This document shows positions 15,931 through 24,106 of a stretch of DNA of 64,000 nt, one piece after another. Origin of the DNA: an uncultured Bacteroidales bacterium (GTDB lineage Bacteria > Bacteroidota > Bacteroidia > Bacteroidales > Bacteroidaceae); the NCBI GenBank assembly GCA_937995875.1, contig CALKIW010000008.1, positions 1-64,000 of the forward strand, read 5' to 3'. Positions within the stretch are counted from its first letter, which is position 1. Every line of letters begins with the position of its first letter. The translations under genes and the position numbers were made by a program. A model generated the notes under the pieces. It saw nothing but the letters and a program-made list of their open reading frames with translations, was not told the DNA's origin and did not search any database.

Positions 15931-17871
15931 ATGATCTCTATAGATAATTTAACCGTAGAATTTAGCGTGCATCCGCTTTTCCAAGACGTTAGTTTCGTGA
16001 TCAATGAGCGCGACCGCATTGCGCTGGTCGGCAAGAACGGAGCAGGCAAGTCTACGATGCTGAAAATACTTTGTGGTTTGCAAAACCCTACATCCGGCAC
16101 AGTTTCTATTCCCAACGACACCACCGTAGGTTATCTGCCGCAGGTGATGAAAATAACCGACGACACTACTGTTCGGGAGGAAACGCGTAAAGCATTTTCC
16201 CATCACATTGAAATGAAGGCGACACTCGACGCGCTTCAGCAGGAAATGGCAGAACGCACCGACTATGAAACAGAAAGCTATCTATCATTGGTGGAGAAGT
16301 TTACGCAAGAGCATGATCGCTACATGATGATGGGGGGAGAAAACTATGAGGCAGCATTGGAGCGCACTTTGGCGGGGCTTGGCTTTTCGCGCGACGATCT
16401 TGAGCGGCCTACGAGTGAGTTTTCCGGTGGATGGCGTATGCGTATTGAGCTTGCCAAGATATTGTTGCAACAGCCCGATATGCTGTTGCTCGACGAGCCT
16501 ACCAACCATCTCGACATAGAGAGCATACAGTGGTTGGAGCGCTTTTTGGCTGAGAGTGCAAAGGCAGTGGTGTTGGTTAGTCACGACCGCGCGTTTATTA
16601 ATAATGTGACTAATCGGACCATCGAAATTACCTGTGGGCACATCGAAGACTACAAGGTGAGTTATGACCACTATGTGGAGCTGCGCAAAGAGCGTCGTGA
16701 ACAGCAGTTGCGCGCCTATGAAAACCAGCAAAAAGAGATTGCCGATACTCAGGCTTTTATCGATCGGTTCCGCTATAAGGCTACGAAGGCCATACAAGTG
16801 CAGCAACGCATCAGGCAGTTGGAGAAGATAGTGCCTGTAGAAGTGGATGAGGTGGATAACAGAAAGATGCACCTGAGGTTTCCGCCTTGCTTACGGTCCG
16901 GTGACTTTCCCATCATCTGCGAAGAAGTGAGAAAAGACTATGGTGCTCACACGGTGTTCGACCATGTGAACCTGACGATACGCCGTGGCGAGAAAGTGGC
17001 TTTTGTCGGTAAGAATGGTGAGGGTAAGTCTACGCTTGTTAAATGTATTATGAACGAAATTCCCTATACTGGAAAACTTAAGATAGGACACAACGTACAG
17101 ATTGGTTATTTCGCTCAGAATCAGGCTCAACTGCTCGAAGATGACATTACGATATTCGATACCATTGATCAGGTGGCTACCGGCGAAATGCGATTGAAAA
17201 TCAATGACTTGCTTGGCGCATTCATGTTTGGGGGCGAAACATCGGAGAAGAAAGTAAAGGTGTTGTCGGGTGGCGAACGCTCCAGACTGGCCATGATTCG
17301 CCTTCTGCTGGAGCCGGTCAATCTATTGATTCTCGACGAGCCTACCAATCATTTGGACATGCAATCGAAAGATGTATTGAAAGAAGCCATTAAGGCTTTC
17401 GACGGAACTGTGATTGTGGTGAGCCATGACCGTGATTTCCTCGATGGATTGGTGACAAAAGTCTATGAATTTGGTGGCGGAAAGGTGAGAGAGCACCTTG
17501 GTGGCATCTACGATTATCTGCAGGCACACAATGCCGAGACCATCAACGAAGCCATTGTAGTGGCTTCGGAAACGGCTAAGGCCCAGCCTGCAGAGGAAGT
17601 GAAGGAGGAGTCGAACAGCAAGCAGAGCTACCAAGAGCATAAAGAACAGCAAAAAAAGATCAGGAAGGCTGCGCGTGCGGTGGAGGAATGTGAAAAGGAG
17701 ATTGCCCGTTTGGAGGGTAAAATCAATGAGCTCAACAAGCAGCTGATGATGCCTGAGCATGCCTCTAACATTGAACTTGCCCATGAGTATGCGTCTGTGA
17801 AGAAGGCACTTGATAAGGAAAACGATCGGTGGATGGAGCTTTCGGAAACGCTTGAGGACATGGCTTCTTAA
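15931..17871 (+). CDS. ABC-F family ATPase (ribosome-associated, duplicated ATPase protein)
   Basis: A 646-residue soluble protein with two ABC ATPase domains and no membrane domain, as in EttA/Uup/YheS-type translation factors. Domain 1: Walker A GKNGAGKSTML, signature FSGGWRMRIELAKILL, Walker B LLLDEPTNHLDIESI. Between the domains is the P-site tRNA interaction linker, rich in Arg, Gln and Lys (RKERREQQLRAYENQQKEI). Domain 2: GKNGEGKSTLVK, LSGGERSRLAMIRLLL, LILDEPTNHLDM. The C-terminus from about residue 560 is a coiled-coil extension with many Lys/Glu, resembling the DNA- or rRNA-binding tail of Uup/YheS. Whether it acts in general translation or in antibiotic resistance cannot be told here. 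Start at the ATG giving MISIDNLTVEFSVHPLFQDV. Confidence 0.93.
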   Translation: MISIDNLTVEFSVHPLFQDVSFVINERDRIALVGKNGAGKSTMLKILCGLQNPTSGTVSIPNDTTVGYLPQVMKITDDTTVREETRKAFSHHIEMKATLDALQQEMAERTDYETESYLSLVEKFTQEHDRYMMMGGENYEAALERTLAGLGFSRDDLERPTSEFSGGWRMRIELAKILLQQPDMLLLDEPTNHLDIESIQWLERFLAESAKAVVLVSHDRAFINNVTNRTIEITCGHIEDYKVSYDHYVELRKERREQQLRAYENQQKEIADTQAFIDRFRYKATKAIQVQQRIRQLEKIVPVEVDEVDNRKMHLRFPPCLRSGDFPIICEEVRKDYGAHTVFDHVNLTIRRGEKVAFVGKNGEGKSTLVKCIMNEIPYTGKLKIGHNVQIGYFAQNQAQLLEDDITIFDTIDQVATGEMRLKINDLLGAFMFGGETSEKKVKVLSGGERSRLAMIRLLLEPVNLLILDEPTNHLDMQSKDVLKEAIKAFDGTVIVVSHDRDFLDGLVTKVYEFGGGKVREHLGGIYDYLQAHNAETINEAIVVASETAKAQPAEEVKEESNSKQSYQEHKEQQKKIRKAARAVEECEKEIARLEGKINELNKQLMMPEHASNIELAHEYASVKKALDKENDRWMELSETLEDMAS

Positions 17872-17958
17872 AGATTCATGCTTTATTTCTGATTTGACAG
17901 ACTGTTTGTAGAACATAGTTTACATTCTATGAAGATTTCAATATTAACATTATACAAT

Positions 17959-19995
17959 ATGAACGTAAAACAATTTTTTCCAATGATAATGCTATTTGCG
18001 GCACCCGTGATGGGTGTCAGTGCCCAGAGCAAGTCGGGGTTGGATCTCTCCAACCTTGATAAATCGACGAATCCCGCAGAGGATTTCTATCAGTTTGCCA
18101 CCGGTGGCTGGCAGGCAAGTCATCCGCTTCCGGCAGCCTATAGTCGTTACGGCAGTTTCGATATGTTGCAGGAAAATGTGAACAAGCAGGTGAACAGTAT
18201 CTTGACTGACCTCGCAAAAAAGAAATATAAAGAAGGTACGACCGAAAGAAAGTTGAGCGATTTCTATAAGCTTGCCATGGATATTGATCGCCGAAACAAG
18301 GAGGGCATAACACCTGTGAAGCCTTTACTTGACGAAATTGAGGCTGAAACAACGGTGGAAGGCTTGAGAAAGCTGCAGCTCAAATACGCTAAACAAGGTT
18401 ACGGCATACCCTTCAGCTCATTCTTTGGAGCCGACGAGAAGAATGTAACCATGAATATCCTCAATCTCTATCAGGGAGGATTGACGCTCGGCCAGAAAGA
18501 TTGGTATGTCAATAACGGTAAGGCTAACGAAGATATTCGCGAAGCCTTCAAGAAGCACATCGCCCGTATGTTTGAGCTTTATGGCTTTTCGGATGCTGAA
18601 GCTCAGCAAAAAAGCCGGGATGTTTTTCGTTTCGAAACCATGCTTGCATTGATTTCCAAGAGCAATGTTGAACTTCGAAACCCACAGGCCAACTATAATA
18701 AAATGAGCCTCAAAGCGTTTAAGGAGGCTTATCCCAATATTCCTTTGGAGGAATTGTCGGTGGCTGAGGGTGTCAATACTGAACATATTCAGGAGATGGT
18801 TGTCGGTCAGCCTGCGTTCTTTGCGGGTTACGACAAGTTGGCTGCCCTGCTGACTGCGGACGAGTTGAAAGCGTTGATGGAGTGGGATGTTATCATGGGG
18901 TCGGCTGCTTATCTCAGTGACGAGGTGCGCGAGGCAAACTTTGATTTCTTTGGTAAGACCATGAAGGGACGCAAGGAAGATTATCCTTTGTGGAAGCGCG
19001 CCACCAATCAGGTGGAAAGTGCAATGGGTGAAGCACTGGGCAAAATGTATTGTGCCCGTTATTTCCCTGCTTCGAGCAAGAAGATGATGGAAGAATTGGT
19101 ACGTAATCTACAGATTAGTCTGGGAGAGAGAATTGATGCACAGACATGGATGAGCGATTCTACCAAAGCTAATGCGCATGAGAAACTGGATAAGTTCTAT
19201 GTGAAAATTGGCTATCCTGATAAATGGACGGACTACGCCAAGCTGAACATCGATCCTGCCAAGAGCTACTATGAGAATGTGCTGGCCACTCGACTGTTTG
19301 CTCACGACAAGCATATCAGTGAGAAGGCAGGAAAGCCGGTGGATAGGGATGAATGGTATATGACACCTCAAACAGTCAATGCTTATTATAATCCGACAAC
19401 CAACGAAATATGCTTTCCTGCGGGAATCTTGCAACGTCCGTTCTTTGATGCTAAGGCCGATGCAGCCTTCAACTACGGTGCTATAGGCGTTGTGATCGGC
19501 CATGAAATGACTCATGGATTTGACGATCAGGGCCGTCAGTATGATTCAAAGGGGAACTTGAATGATTGGTGGACGGCTGAAGACGCTAAGGGTTTCGACC
19601 AACGCGCCAATATGTATGCCGACTTCTTTGACTCCATTGAGGTATTGCCGGGCTTGCACGCCAATGGTAAATTCACGCTGGGCGAGAATCTTGCCGATCA
19701 CGGTGGACTGCAAGTGGCGTTCAATGCTTTTAAGAACGCAACACGGACAAAGCCTTTGAAGACAGCCGACAGCTTCACGCCGGAACAGCGTTTCTTCATT
19801 GCCTATGCTGGTGTGTGGGGACAGAATATCACCGAACAGGAAATCCGCAATCGCGTGAATACCGACCCGCATGCTCTGGGCGAATGGCGTGTGAACGGCG
19901 CGCTGCCCCATATCAACGCATGGTATGAAGCTTTCGGCGTGAAAAAGGGCGATAAAATGTTTATACCGGAGAACGAGAGGTTGGAACTCTGGTAA
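17959..19995 (+). CDS. M13 (neprilysin/PepO-like) zinc metallopeptidase
   Basis: A 678-residue exported zinc peptidase that cleaves oligopeptides. A signal peptide (MNVKQFFPMIMLFAAPVMGVSAQ) begins at the ATG at 17959; an upstream ATG at 17929 would add ten residues and spoil the signal. The zinc site HEMTH is at residues 515-519, within VIGHEMTHGFDDQGRQYD. The second motif ENLADHGG supplies the third ligand Glu576 and the catalytic-network Asp580. The substrate-binding NAYYNPTTNEICFPAGILQ precedes the zinc motif, and the C-terminal half ends at NERLELW in place of the usual CxxW. The protein is of normal family length. It is transcribed alone and closed by the perfect palindrome 20020-20061. 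Confidence 0.95.
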   Translation: MNVKQFFPMIMLFAAPVMGVSAQSKSGLDLSNLDKSTNPAEDFYQFATGGWQASHPLPAAYSRYGSFDMLQENVNKQVNSILTDLAKKKYKEGTTERKLSDFYKLAMDIDRRNKEGITPVKPLLDEIEAETTVEGLRKLQLKYAKQGYGIPFSSFFGADEKNVTMNILNLYQGGLTLGQKDWYVNNGKANEDIREAFKKHIARMFELYGFSDAEAQQKSRDVFRFETMLALISKSNVELRNPQANYNKMSLKAFKEAYPNIPLEELSVAEGVNTEHIQEMVVGQPAFFAGYDKLAALLTADELKALMEWDVIMGSAAYLSDEVREANFDFFGKTMKGRKEDYPLWKRATNQVESAMGEALGKMYCARYFPASSKKMMEELVRNLQISLGERIDAQTWMSDSTKANAHEKLDKFYVKIGYPDKWTDYAKLNIDPAKSYYENVLATRLFAHDKHISEKAGKPVDRDEWYMTPQTVNAYYNPTTNEICFPAGILQRPFFDAKADAAFNYGAIGVVIGHEMTHGFDDQGRQYDSKGNLNDWWTAEDAKGFDQRANMYADFFDSIEVLPGLHANGKFTLGENLADHGGLQVAFNAFKNATRTKPLKTADSFTPEQRFFIAYAGVWGQNITEQEIRNRVNTDPHALGEWRVNGALPHINAWYEAFGVKKGDKMFIPENERLELW

Positions 19996-20019
19996 GAAAC
20001 TATCCCATAAACCAATGAT

Positions 20020-20061
20020 ATACATAAGGATGCAAAAATCAATTTTTGCATCCTTATGTAT
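20020..20061. terminator. Perfect 20-bp palindrome, terminator between the M13 peptidase gene and metA
   Basis: ATACATAAGGATGCAAAAAT (20020-20039) pairs base for base with 20042-20061 across a 2-nt loop. It lies 25 nt after the peptidase stop and just before the metA promoter. The stem is symmetric, ends in A/T runs and could work in both directions. Confidence 0.75.
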
Positions 20062-20072
20062 TTAATGTGACC

Positions 20073-20090
20073 TATTTTTTGTAACTTTGT
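20073..20090 (+). promoter_or_regulatory. metA promoter element
   Basis: TATTTTTTGTAACTTTGT with the -7 box TAACTTTG at 20082-20089, 26 nt before the metA start; identical in sequence and in distance to the start codon to the element before the ABC-F gene. No consensus -33 TTG at 19-21 nt. Confidence 0.55.
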
Positions 20091-20115
20091 CCTTGTTTAC
20101 AAGTATATTTTAAAG

Positions 20116-21033
20116 ATGCCACTACGTTTACCCGATAAATTACCAGCAGTAGATATTCTGAAGAAAGAGAATATCTTTGTGATGAATGAAAGCCGCGCCC
20201 ACACCCAGATGGTGCGTCCACTGCAAATCGTGGTGTTGAATCTTATGCCCCTGAAAATCACAACTGAAACTGATTTGATTCGCCTTCTTTCCAACAATCC
20301 TTTGCAGATGGAAGTGAATTTCATGAAACTCAAGAGTCATACGCCCAAGAATACGCCGATAGAACACATGATGATGTTCTATAAAGACTTTGACGTGCTG
20401 AAACGACAGAAGTGGGATGGGATGATCGTAACCGGGGCACCGATAGAACTTTTGGATTTTGAGGATGTAGAATATTGGGAGGAAATCAAGGAAATCTTTG
20501 ATTGGGCGCGTACCCATGTCACCTCAACGCTCTATATATGTTGGGCGGCACAAGCCGGGCTGTACCATTTCTACGGGGTGCCGAAATACCCTTTAGACAA
20601 GAAGATGTTTGGCATTTTTAAGCAACGTCCACTTGTTCAGGATCTACCGATATTCCGAGGTTTTGATGACTTGTTTATGATGCCACACAGCCGACACACA
20701 GAGGTCAGGCGTGAAGACATAGACCGGGTTAAGGAACTGACCATCATCGCAGAGTCTCCCGAAAGCGGTGTGAGCATGGTTATGGCGCGAAACGGTCGAG
20801 AGTTTTTCTTCACCGGACATCTCGAATATGCCCCCGACACGCTTGATAAAGAGTACAAACGTGACTTCGGCAAGCGCGATGATGTTGAAATTCCATATAA
20901 CTATTATATAGATAACAATCCTGACAAGGGACCGTTGGTGACATGGCGGTCTCATGCCCATTTGCTTTTCAGCAACTGGATTAACTATTATGTTTATCAG
21001 GAAACCCCCTACAATATTGATGAAATCAAGTAG
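20116..21033 (+). CDS. metA: Homoserine O-acyltransferase MetA, predicted acetyl-CoA type
   Basis: A 305-residue enzyme for the first step of methionine synthesis, acylating homoserine. The catalytic Cys142 lies in ICWAAQAGLYHF; His235 and Glu237 lie in TGHLEY; Lys47 is in the conserved LNLMPLK. In characterised MetA proteins residue 111 sets the acyl donor: Gly selects succinyl-CoA (E. coli), Glu selects acetyl-CoA (B. cereus). Here residue 111 is Glu (TGAPIE, E at 111), so O-acetylhomoserine is the predicted product despite the usual 'succinyltransferase' label. It is followed 35 nt downstream by the U32 gene, probably one transcript. No SAM riboswitch was recognised in the short leader. 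Confidence 0.94.
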   Translation: MPLRLPDKLPAVDILKKENIFVMNESRAHTQMVRPLQIVVLNLMPLKITTETDLIRLLSNNPLQMEVNFMKLKSHTPKNTPIEHMMMFYKDFDVLKRQKWDGMIVTGAPIELLDFEDVEYWEEIKEIFDWARTHVTSTLYICWAAQAGLYHFYGVPKYPLDKKMFGIFKQRPLVQDLPIFRGFDDLFMMPHSRHTEVRREDIDRVKELTIIAESPESGVSMVMARNGREFFFTGHLEYAPDTLDKEYKRDFGKRDDVEIPYNYYIDNNPDKGPLVTWRSHAHLLFSNWINYYVYQETPYNIDEIK

Positions 21034-21068
21034 TAGACTTGATGTTTGTGAAAGGAGAGTACGAGAAT

Positions 21069-22970
21069 ATGCGTAAACTTGAACTACTTGCACCTGCGAA
21101 GAATTTAGCGTGTGGGATTGCGGCCATCACTCATGGCGCCGATGCGGTGTATATTGGTGCCGAAAAATTTGGTGCCCGTGCAGCTGCGGGCAATTCCCTC
21201 GACGATATTAAGACTTTATGCAATTATGCACATCAGTTTGGTGCAAGGGTATATGTCACAGTCAATACTATTGTTTACGAAGATGAGGTAGATGCTACCC
21301 AACGTCTCATTTTTAAACTTTCGGAGTTGGGTGTTGATGCTATACTCATTCAAGATATGGCTACTCTCCGGATGCGCAAAGTAGCAGTCGATGAGATTGG
21401 TCATGCACCGCTCCTTCATGCGTCTACTCAATGCGACACCCGAACGCCCGAAAAGGTGAGGTGGCTTCGTGATCTTGGCTTTTCGAGAGCCGTTCTTGCT
21501 CGTGAGTTGTCTTTGCAGGAGATACAGGAAATCCATGAGGCGGTACCGGACATGGAGTTGGAAGTGTTTGTGCATGGAGCCCTATGTGTGAGTTATTCGG
21601 GCGTATGCTATGCCTCACAGTACTGTTTCGATCGCTCGGCCAATCGGGGAGAGTGTGCACAGTTTTGTCGCATGAAGTTTGATTTGCTGGATGCTGACGG
21701 CAAGGTAATAGAGGAGGGCAGACACTTCCTTTCGCTGAAGGATATGTGCCAGATAGATAATCTTGAAAGCCTCGCAGCTGCAGGAGCCGGCTCTTTTAAG
21801 ATAGAAGGCAGATTGAAAGATGTTGGCTACGTGAAGAATGTTGTGTCAGCATATAGTCAGAAACTTGATAGGCTTATTGCCAAACAACCTGAAAAATATT
21901 GTAGGGCATCGTATGGCAGGGTAGAGTATGATTTTAAACCCAGCTTGAAAAAGACTTTCAATCGTGGCTTTACGTCTTATTTCCTCAATGACAGACAACC
22001 GGATATAGCGTCATTCGATACTCCTAAGGCGTTGGGAGAATATGTTGGCAACGTCAAGGAAGTGAGACGCGACTCTTTCAACGTCTCCGGCACTGCTTCA
22101 TTCAGCAATGGTGATGGCCTGTGTTTTCTCAATTCAGATCATGAACTGGAAGGATTTCGAGTGAACAGAGCCGTTGGAAACAGACTGTTCCCGTTCAAGA
22201 TGCCCGTTGGATTAAAGCCAAACACAAGATTATATCGTAACAATGATGAGGCCTTCAACAAGATTTTGTCAGGCGACACCGCAGAAAGGCGACTTCCCAT
22301 CCAGATGTTTTTCGGGAAGACTGAAGCGGGATTTATGCTTCGTCTCACATTCAAGGCCAATGGACTGAAGCATGATATAGAAACTGTTTCTACCATACCG
22401 TTCGAACATCAATCAGCCAAGAAACCGCAAGAAGACAATATGCGCATACAGCTGACCAAATTGGGCAACACGCCCTTTGTTTGCGACCATCTTGAGGTAG
22501 ACGATCAGGCTGCGCGGATGTTTGCTCCGTCGAGTCTGCTCTCGGAACTTCGGCGTAAAGCTACGGATGCATTGGCAAGAAAGATTATTGCCGAACATAA
22601 ACAGGAAGTACAGCAAGAACAGATACAAGCCAATGCCGACAGTCTTCAAACCAAAATAAAAGCTTGGCAACCGGAGTATCAGCAGTTTAGCTATCTCTAT
22701 AACGTGTCCAATTCCGTTGCCAAAGATTTTTATAGCACTCACGGCCTTTCCTACGTCGAGCCGGCATTCGAAGTTGAGCATCATAGAAAGGAACATATCC
22801 TGATGCAGTGTCGGCATTGCTTGCGATACAGCATGGGCTTTTGCGTGCGACACGGTGGACGTAAACCCACATGGCGTGAACCCCTATCGCTCCGATTGGG
22901 TGACGGTCGCCGATTTCGATTGGAATTTAAATGCAGCGAGTGTCAAATGAATGTTTACAGTGAAAGATGA
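21069..22970 (+). CDS. rlhA: Peptidase U32 family protein, RlhA-like (23S rRNA hydroxylation)
   Basis: A 633-residue U32-family protein. The N-terminal half resembles E. coli RlhA, which is needed for hydroxylation of 23S rRNA C2501: LELLAPAKNLACGIAAITHGADAVYIGAEKFGAR, VFVHGALCVSYSGVCYASQ, the Cys-bearing SANRGECAQFCRM and AGSFKIEGRLKDVGYVKNV. The C-terminal part adds a DUF3656-like region and a Cys-rich tail (MQCRHCLRYSMGFCVRHGG, then CSECQMN), suggesting a metal site. The start at the ATG 21069 follows AAAGGAG (21051-21057), a rare clear purine ribosome site in this window; the frame is open to TTG 21039. The stop overlaps the next gene by 4 bp. The precise rRNA target is inferred from homology; other U32 members act on tRNA. 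Confidence 0.85.
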   Translation: MRKLELLAPAKNLACGIAAITHGADAVYIGAEKFGARAAAGNSLDDIKTLCNYAHQFGARVYVTVNTIVYEDEVDATQRLIFKLSELGVDAILIQDMATLRMRKVAVDEIGHAPLLHASTQCDTRTPEKVRWLRDLGFSRAVLARELSLQEIQEIHEAVPDMELEVFVHGALCVSYSGVCYASQYCFDRSANRGECAQFCRMKFDLLDADGKVIEEGRHFLSLKDMCQIDNLESLAAAGAGSFKIEGRLKDVGYVKNVVSAYSQKLDRLIAKQPEKYCRASYGRVEYDFKPSLKKTFNRGFTSYFLNDRQPDIASFDTPKALGEYVGNVKEVRRDSFNVSGTASFSNGDGLCFLNSDHELEGFRVNRAVGNRLFPFKMPVGLKPNTRLYRNNDEAFNKILSGDTAERRLPIQMFFGKTEAGFMLRLTFKANGLKHDIETVSTIPFEHQSAKKPQEDNMRIQLTKLGNTPFVCDHLEVDDQAARMFAPSSLLSELRRKATDALARKIIAEHKQEVQQEQIQANADSLQTKIKAWQPEYQQFSYLYNVSNSVAKDFYSTHGLSYVEPAFEVEHHRKEHILMQCRHCLRYSMGFCVRHGGRKPTWREPLSLRLGDGRRFRLEFKCSECQMNVYSER

Positions 22971-23983
22971 TGAACATGAAAAAAGCAGAATCTTTGAAAT
23001 CCCTCTACATTTTGGTCATGGCACTGACATTCATTTTAATGCTCAGTTCCTGCTACGAACATCGCCGTCGCGCCCCTTTGCCCACAGAATTCAGTGAGCG
23101 TCAAATCGATTCCTTGTCCTTTTTTACGACCCACCACTACACGAACAATTATAATTTCGTGGTCAAGAGCGATAGTTTGGCGCTGCTACGACAACAGCCG
23201 GAGGAGTATATCAGCGGTATGCAGACGGATACATTCATGGTCTACAAAGGCTCACATCTTGTCGTTGCCGACATTCGGATGCTGCCGGCCGACCCCATCG
23301 ATTCTGTGTGGATACAGCTTGCCAACGACACATCGGCCTTTGGATGGACCCACGAAAGTACACTGTTGAAGAGTGCTATGCCCGATGATTCAATTTCCGC
23401 ATTCATTTCTGATTTTTCCGACAACCATGTCATCATTTTTTTGGGCATTATTGTCATTATCGGCGCTCTATATCTGCTGCGCAGCATATTCCGACGCCAG
23501 GCACGTATCGTGCATTTCAATGATATTGCTTCTTTTTATCCCACCCTGTTGTGCCTTATTGTAGCTACTGCAGCTACACTCTACGCCGGTATCCAGACAT
23601 TTGTTCCGCAGATGTGGCAACACTTCTACTTCCACCCAACACTCAACCCATTCTCTGTTCCTCTCGTCTTGTGCGTATTCCTTCTCTTGGTTTGGGCCAT
23701 GCTCATCACGGCCTTAGCTGCTGTAGACGACGTCCGCCATCAGTTGCCGTTCAATGAAGCCGTACTCTATATTGGCGGACTGGCCGCCGTGTGTGCGGTG
23801 AATTATATCGTTTTCAGCATCACAACTTTATACTATGTGGGCTATATACTTCTTGTCTTTTATTATTATTATGCTCTCCGTCAGTATTTTAGGCATAGCC
23901 ATGCCCACTATGTATGTGGCAAATGCGGAGCCAAATTGCACGACAAAGGCACCTGTCCCTATTGTGGAACAGTGAACGAATAG
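22967..23983 (+). CDS. Membrane lipoprotein with C-terminal zinc ribbon, function unknown
   Basis: A 338-residue protein. It has an N-terminal lipoprotein-type signal ending LMLSSCYEH, then an exported domain of about 130 residues with an SH3-like SVWIQLANDTSAFGWTHEST segment. Five hydrophobic segments follow, with about residues 158-176 as the first. A C-terminal zinc ribbon (CGKCGAKLHDKGTCPYCGTVNE) is the last feature. The start overlaps the stop of the rlhA-like gene (ATGA), so the two are translationally coupled, although a functional link is not obvious. The domain order suggests a sensor-like envelope protein, but no family function is known to me. Confidence 0.75.
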   Translation: MMNMKKAESLKSLYILVMALTFILMLSSCYEHRRRAPLPTEFSERQIDSLSFFTTHHYTNNYNFVVKSDSLALLRQQPEEYISGMQTDTFMVYKGSHLVVADIRMLPADPIDSVWIQLANDTSAFGWTHESTLLKSAMPDDSISAFISDFSDNHVIIFLGIIVIIGALYLLRSIFRRQARIVHFNDIASFYPTLLCLIVATAATLYAGIQTFVPQMWQHFYFHPTLNPFSVPLVLCVFLLLVWAMLITALAAVDDVRHQLPFNEAVLYIGGLAAVCAVNYIVFSITTLYYVGYILLVFYYYYALRQYFRHSHAHYVCGKCGAKLHDKGTCPYCGTVNE

Positions 23984-24027
23984 ACTGTTTCGAACACTTA
24001 ACCCTTATTTTTCCTTATAAATAAGGA

Positions 24028-24078
24028 TTGTCAGATCCGATGTTTAATTGTAATTTTGCGGTACGATTAAACATCGGA
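24028..24078 (+). promoter_or_regulatory. Receptor promoter with -7 box between the arms of a 13-bp inverted repeat
   Basis: TTG (24028-24030), 20 nt, then TAATTTTG (24051-24058) is a full Bacteroidota vegetative promoter. Perfect arms TCCGATGTTTAAT (24036-24048) and ATTAAACATCGGA (24066-24078) flank the -7 box and start point, as expected of a repressor operator. A further 7-bp inverted repeat TCCTTAT/ATAAGGA sits just upstream (24012-24027). The regulator is not identified; metal-dependent control would suit a TonB-dependent receptor. Confidence 0.7.
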
Positions 24079-24106
24079 ATGATATTATAACAACTTCTTA
24101 TTGAAT

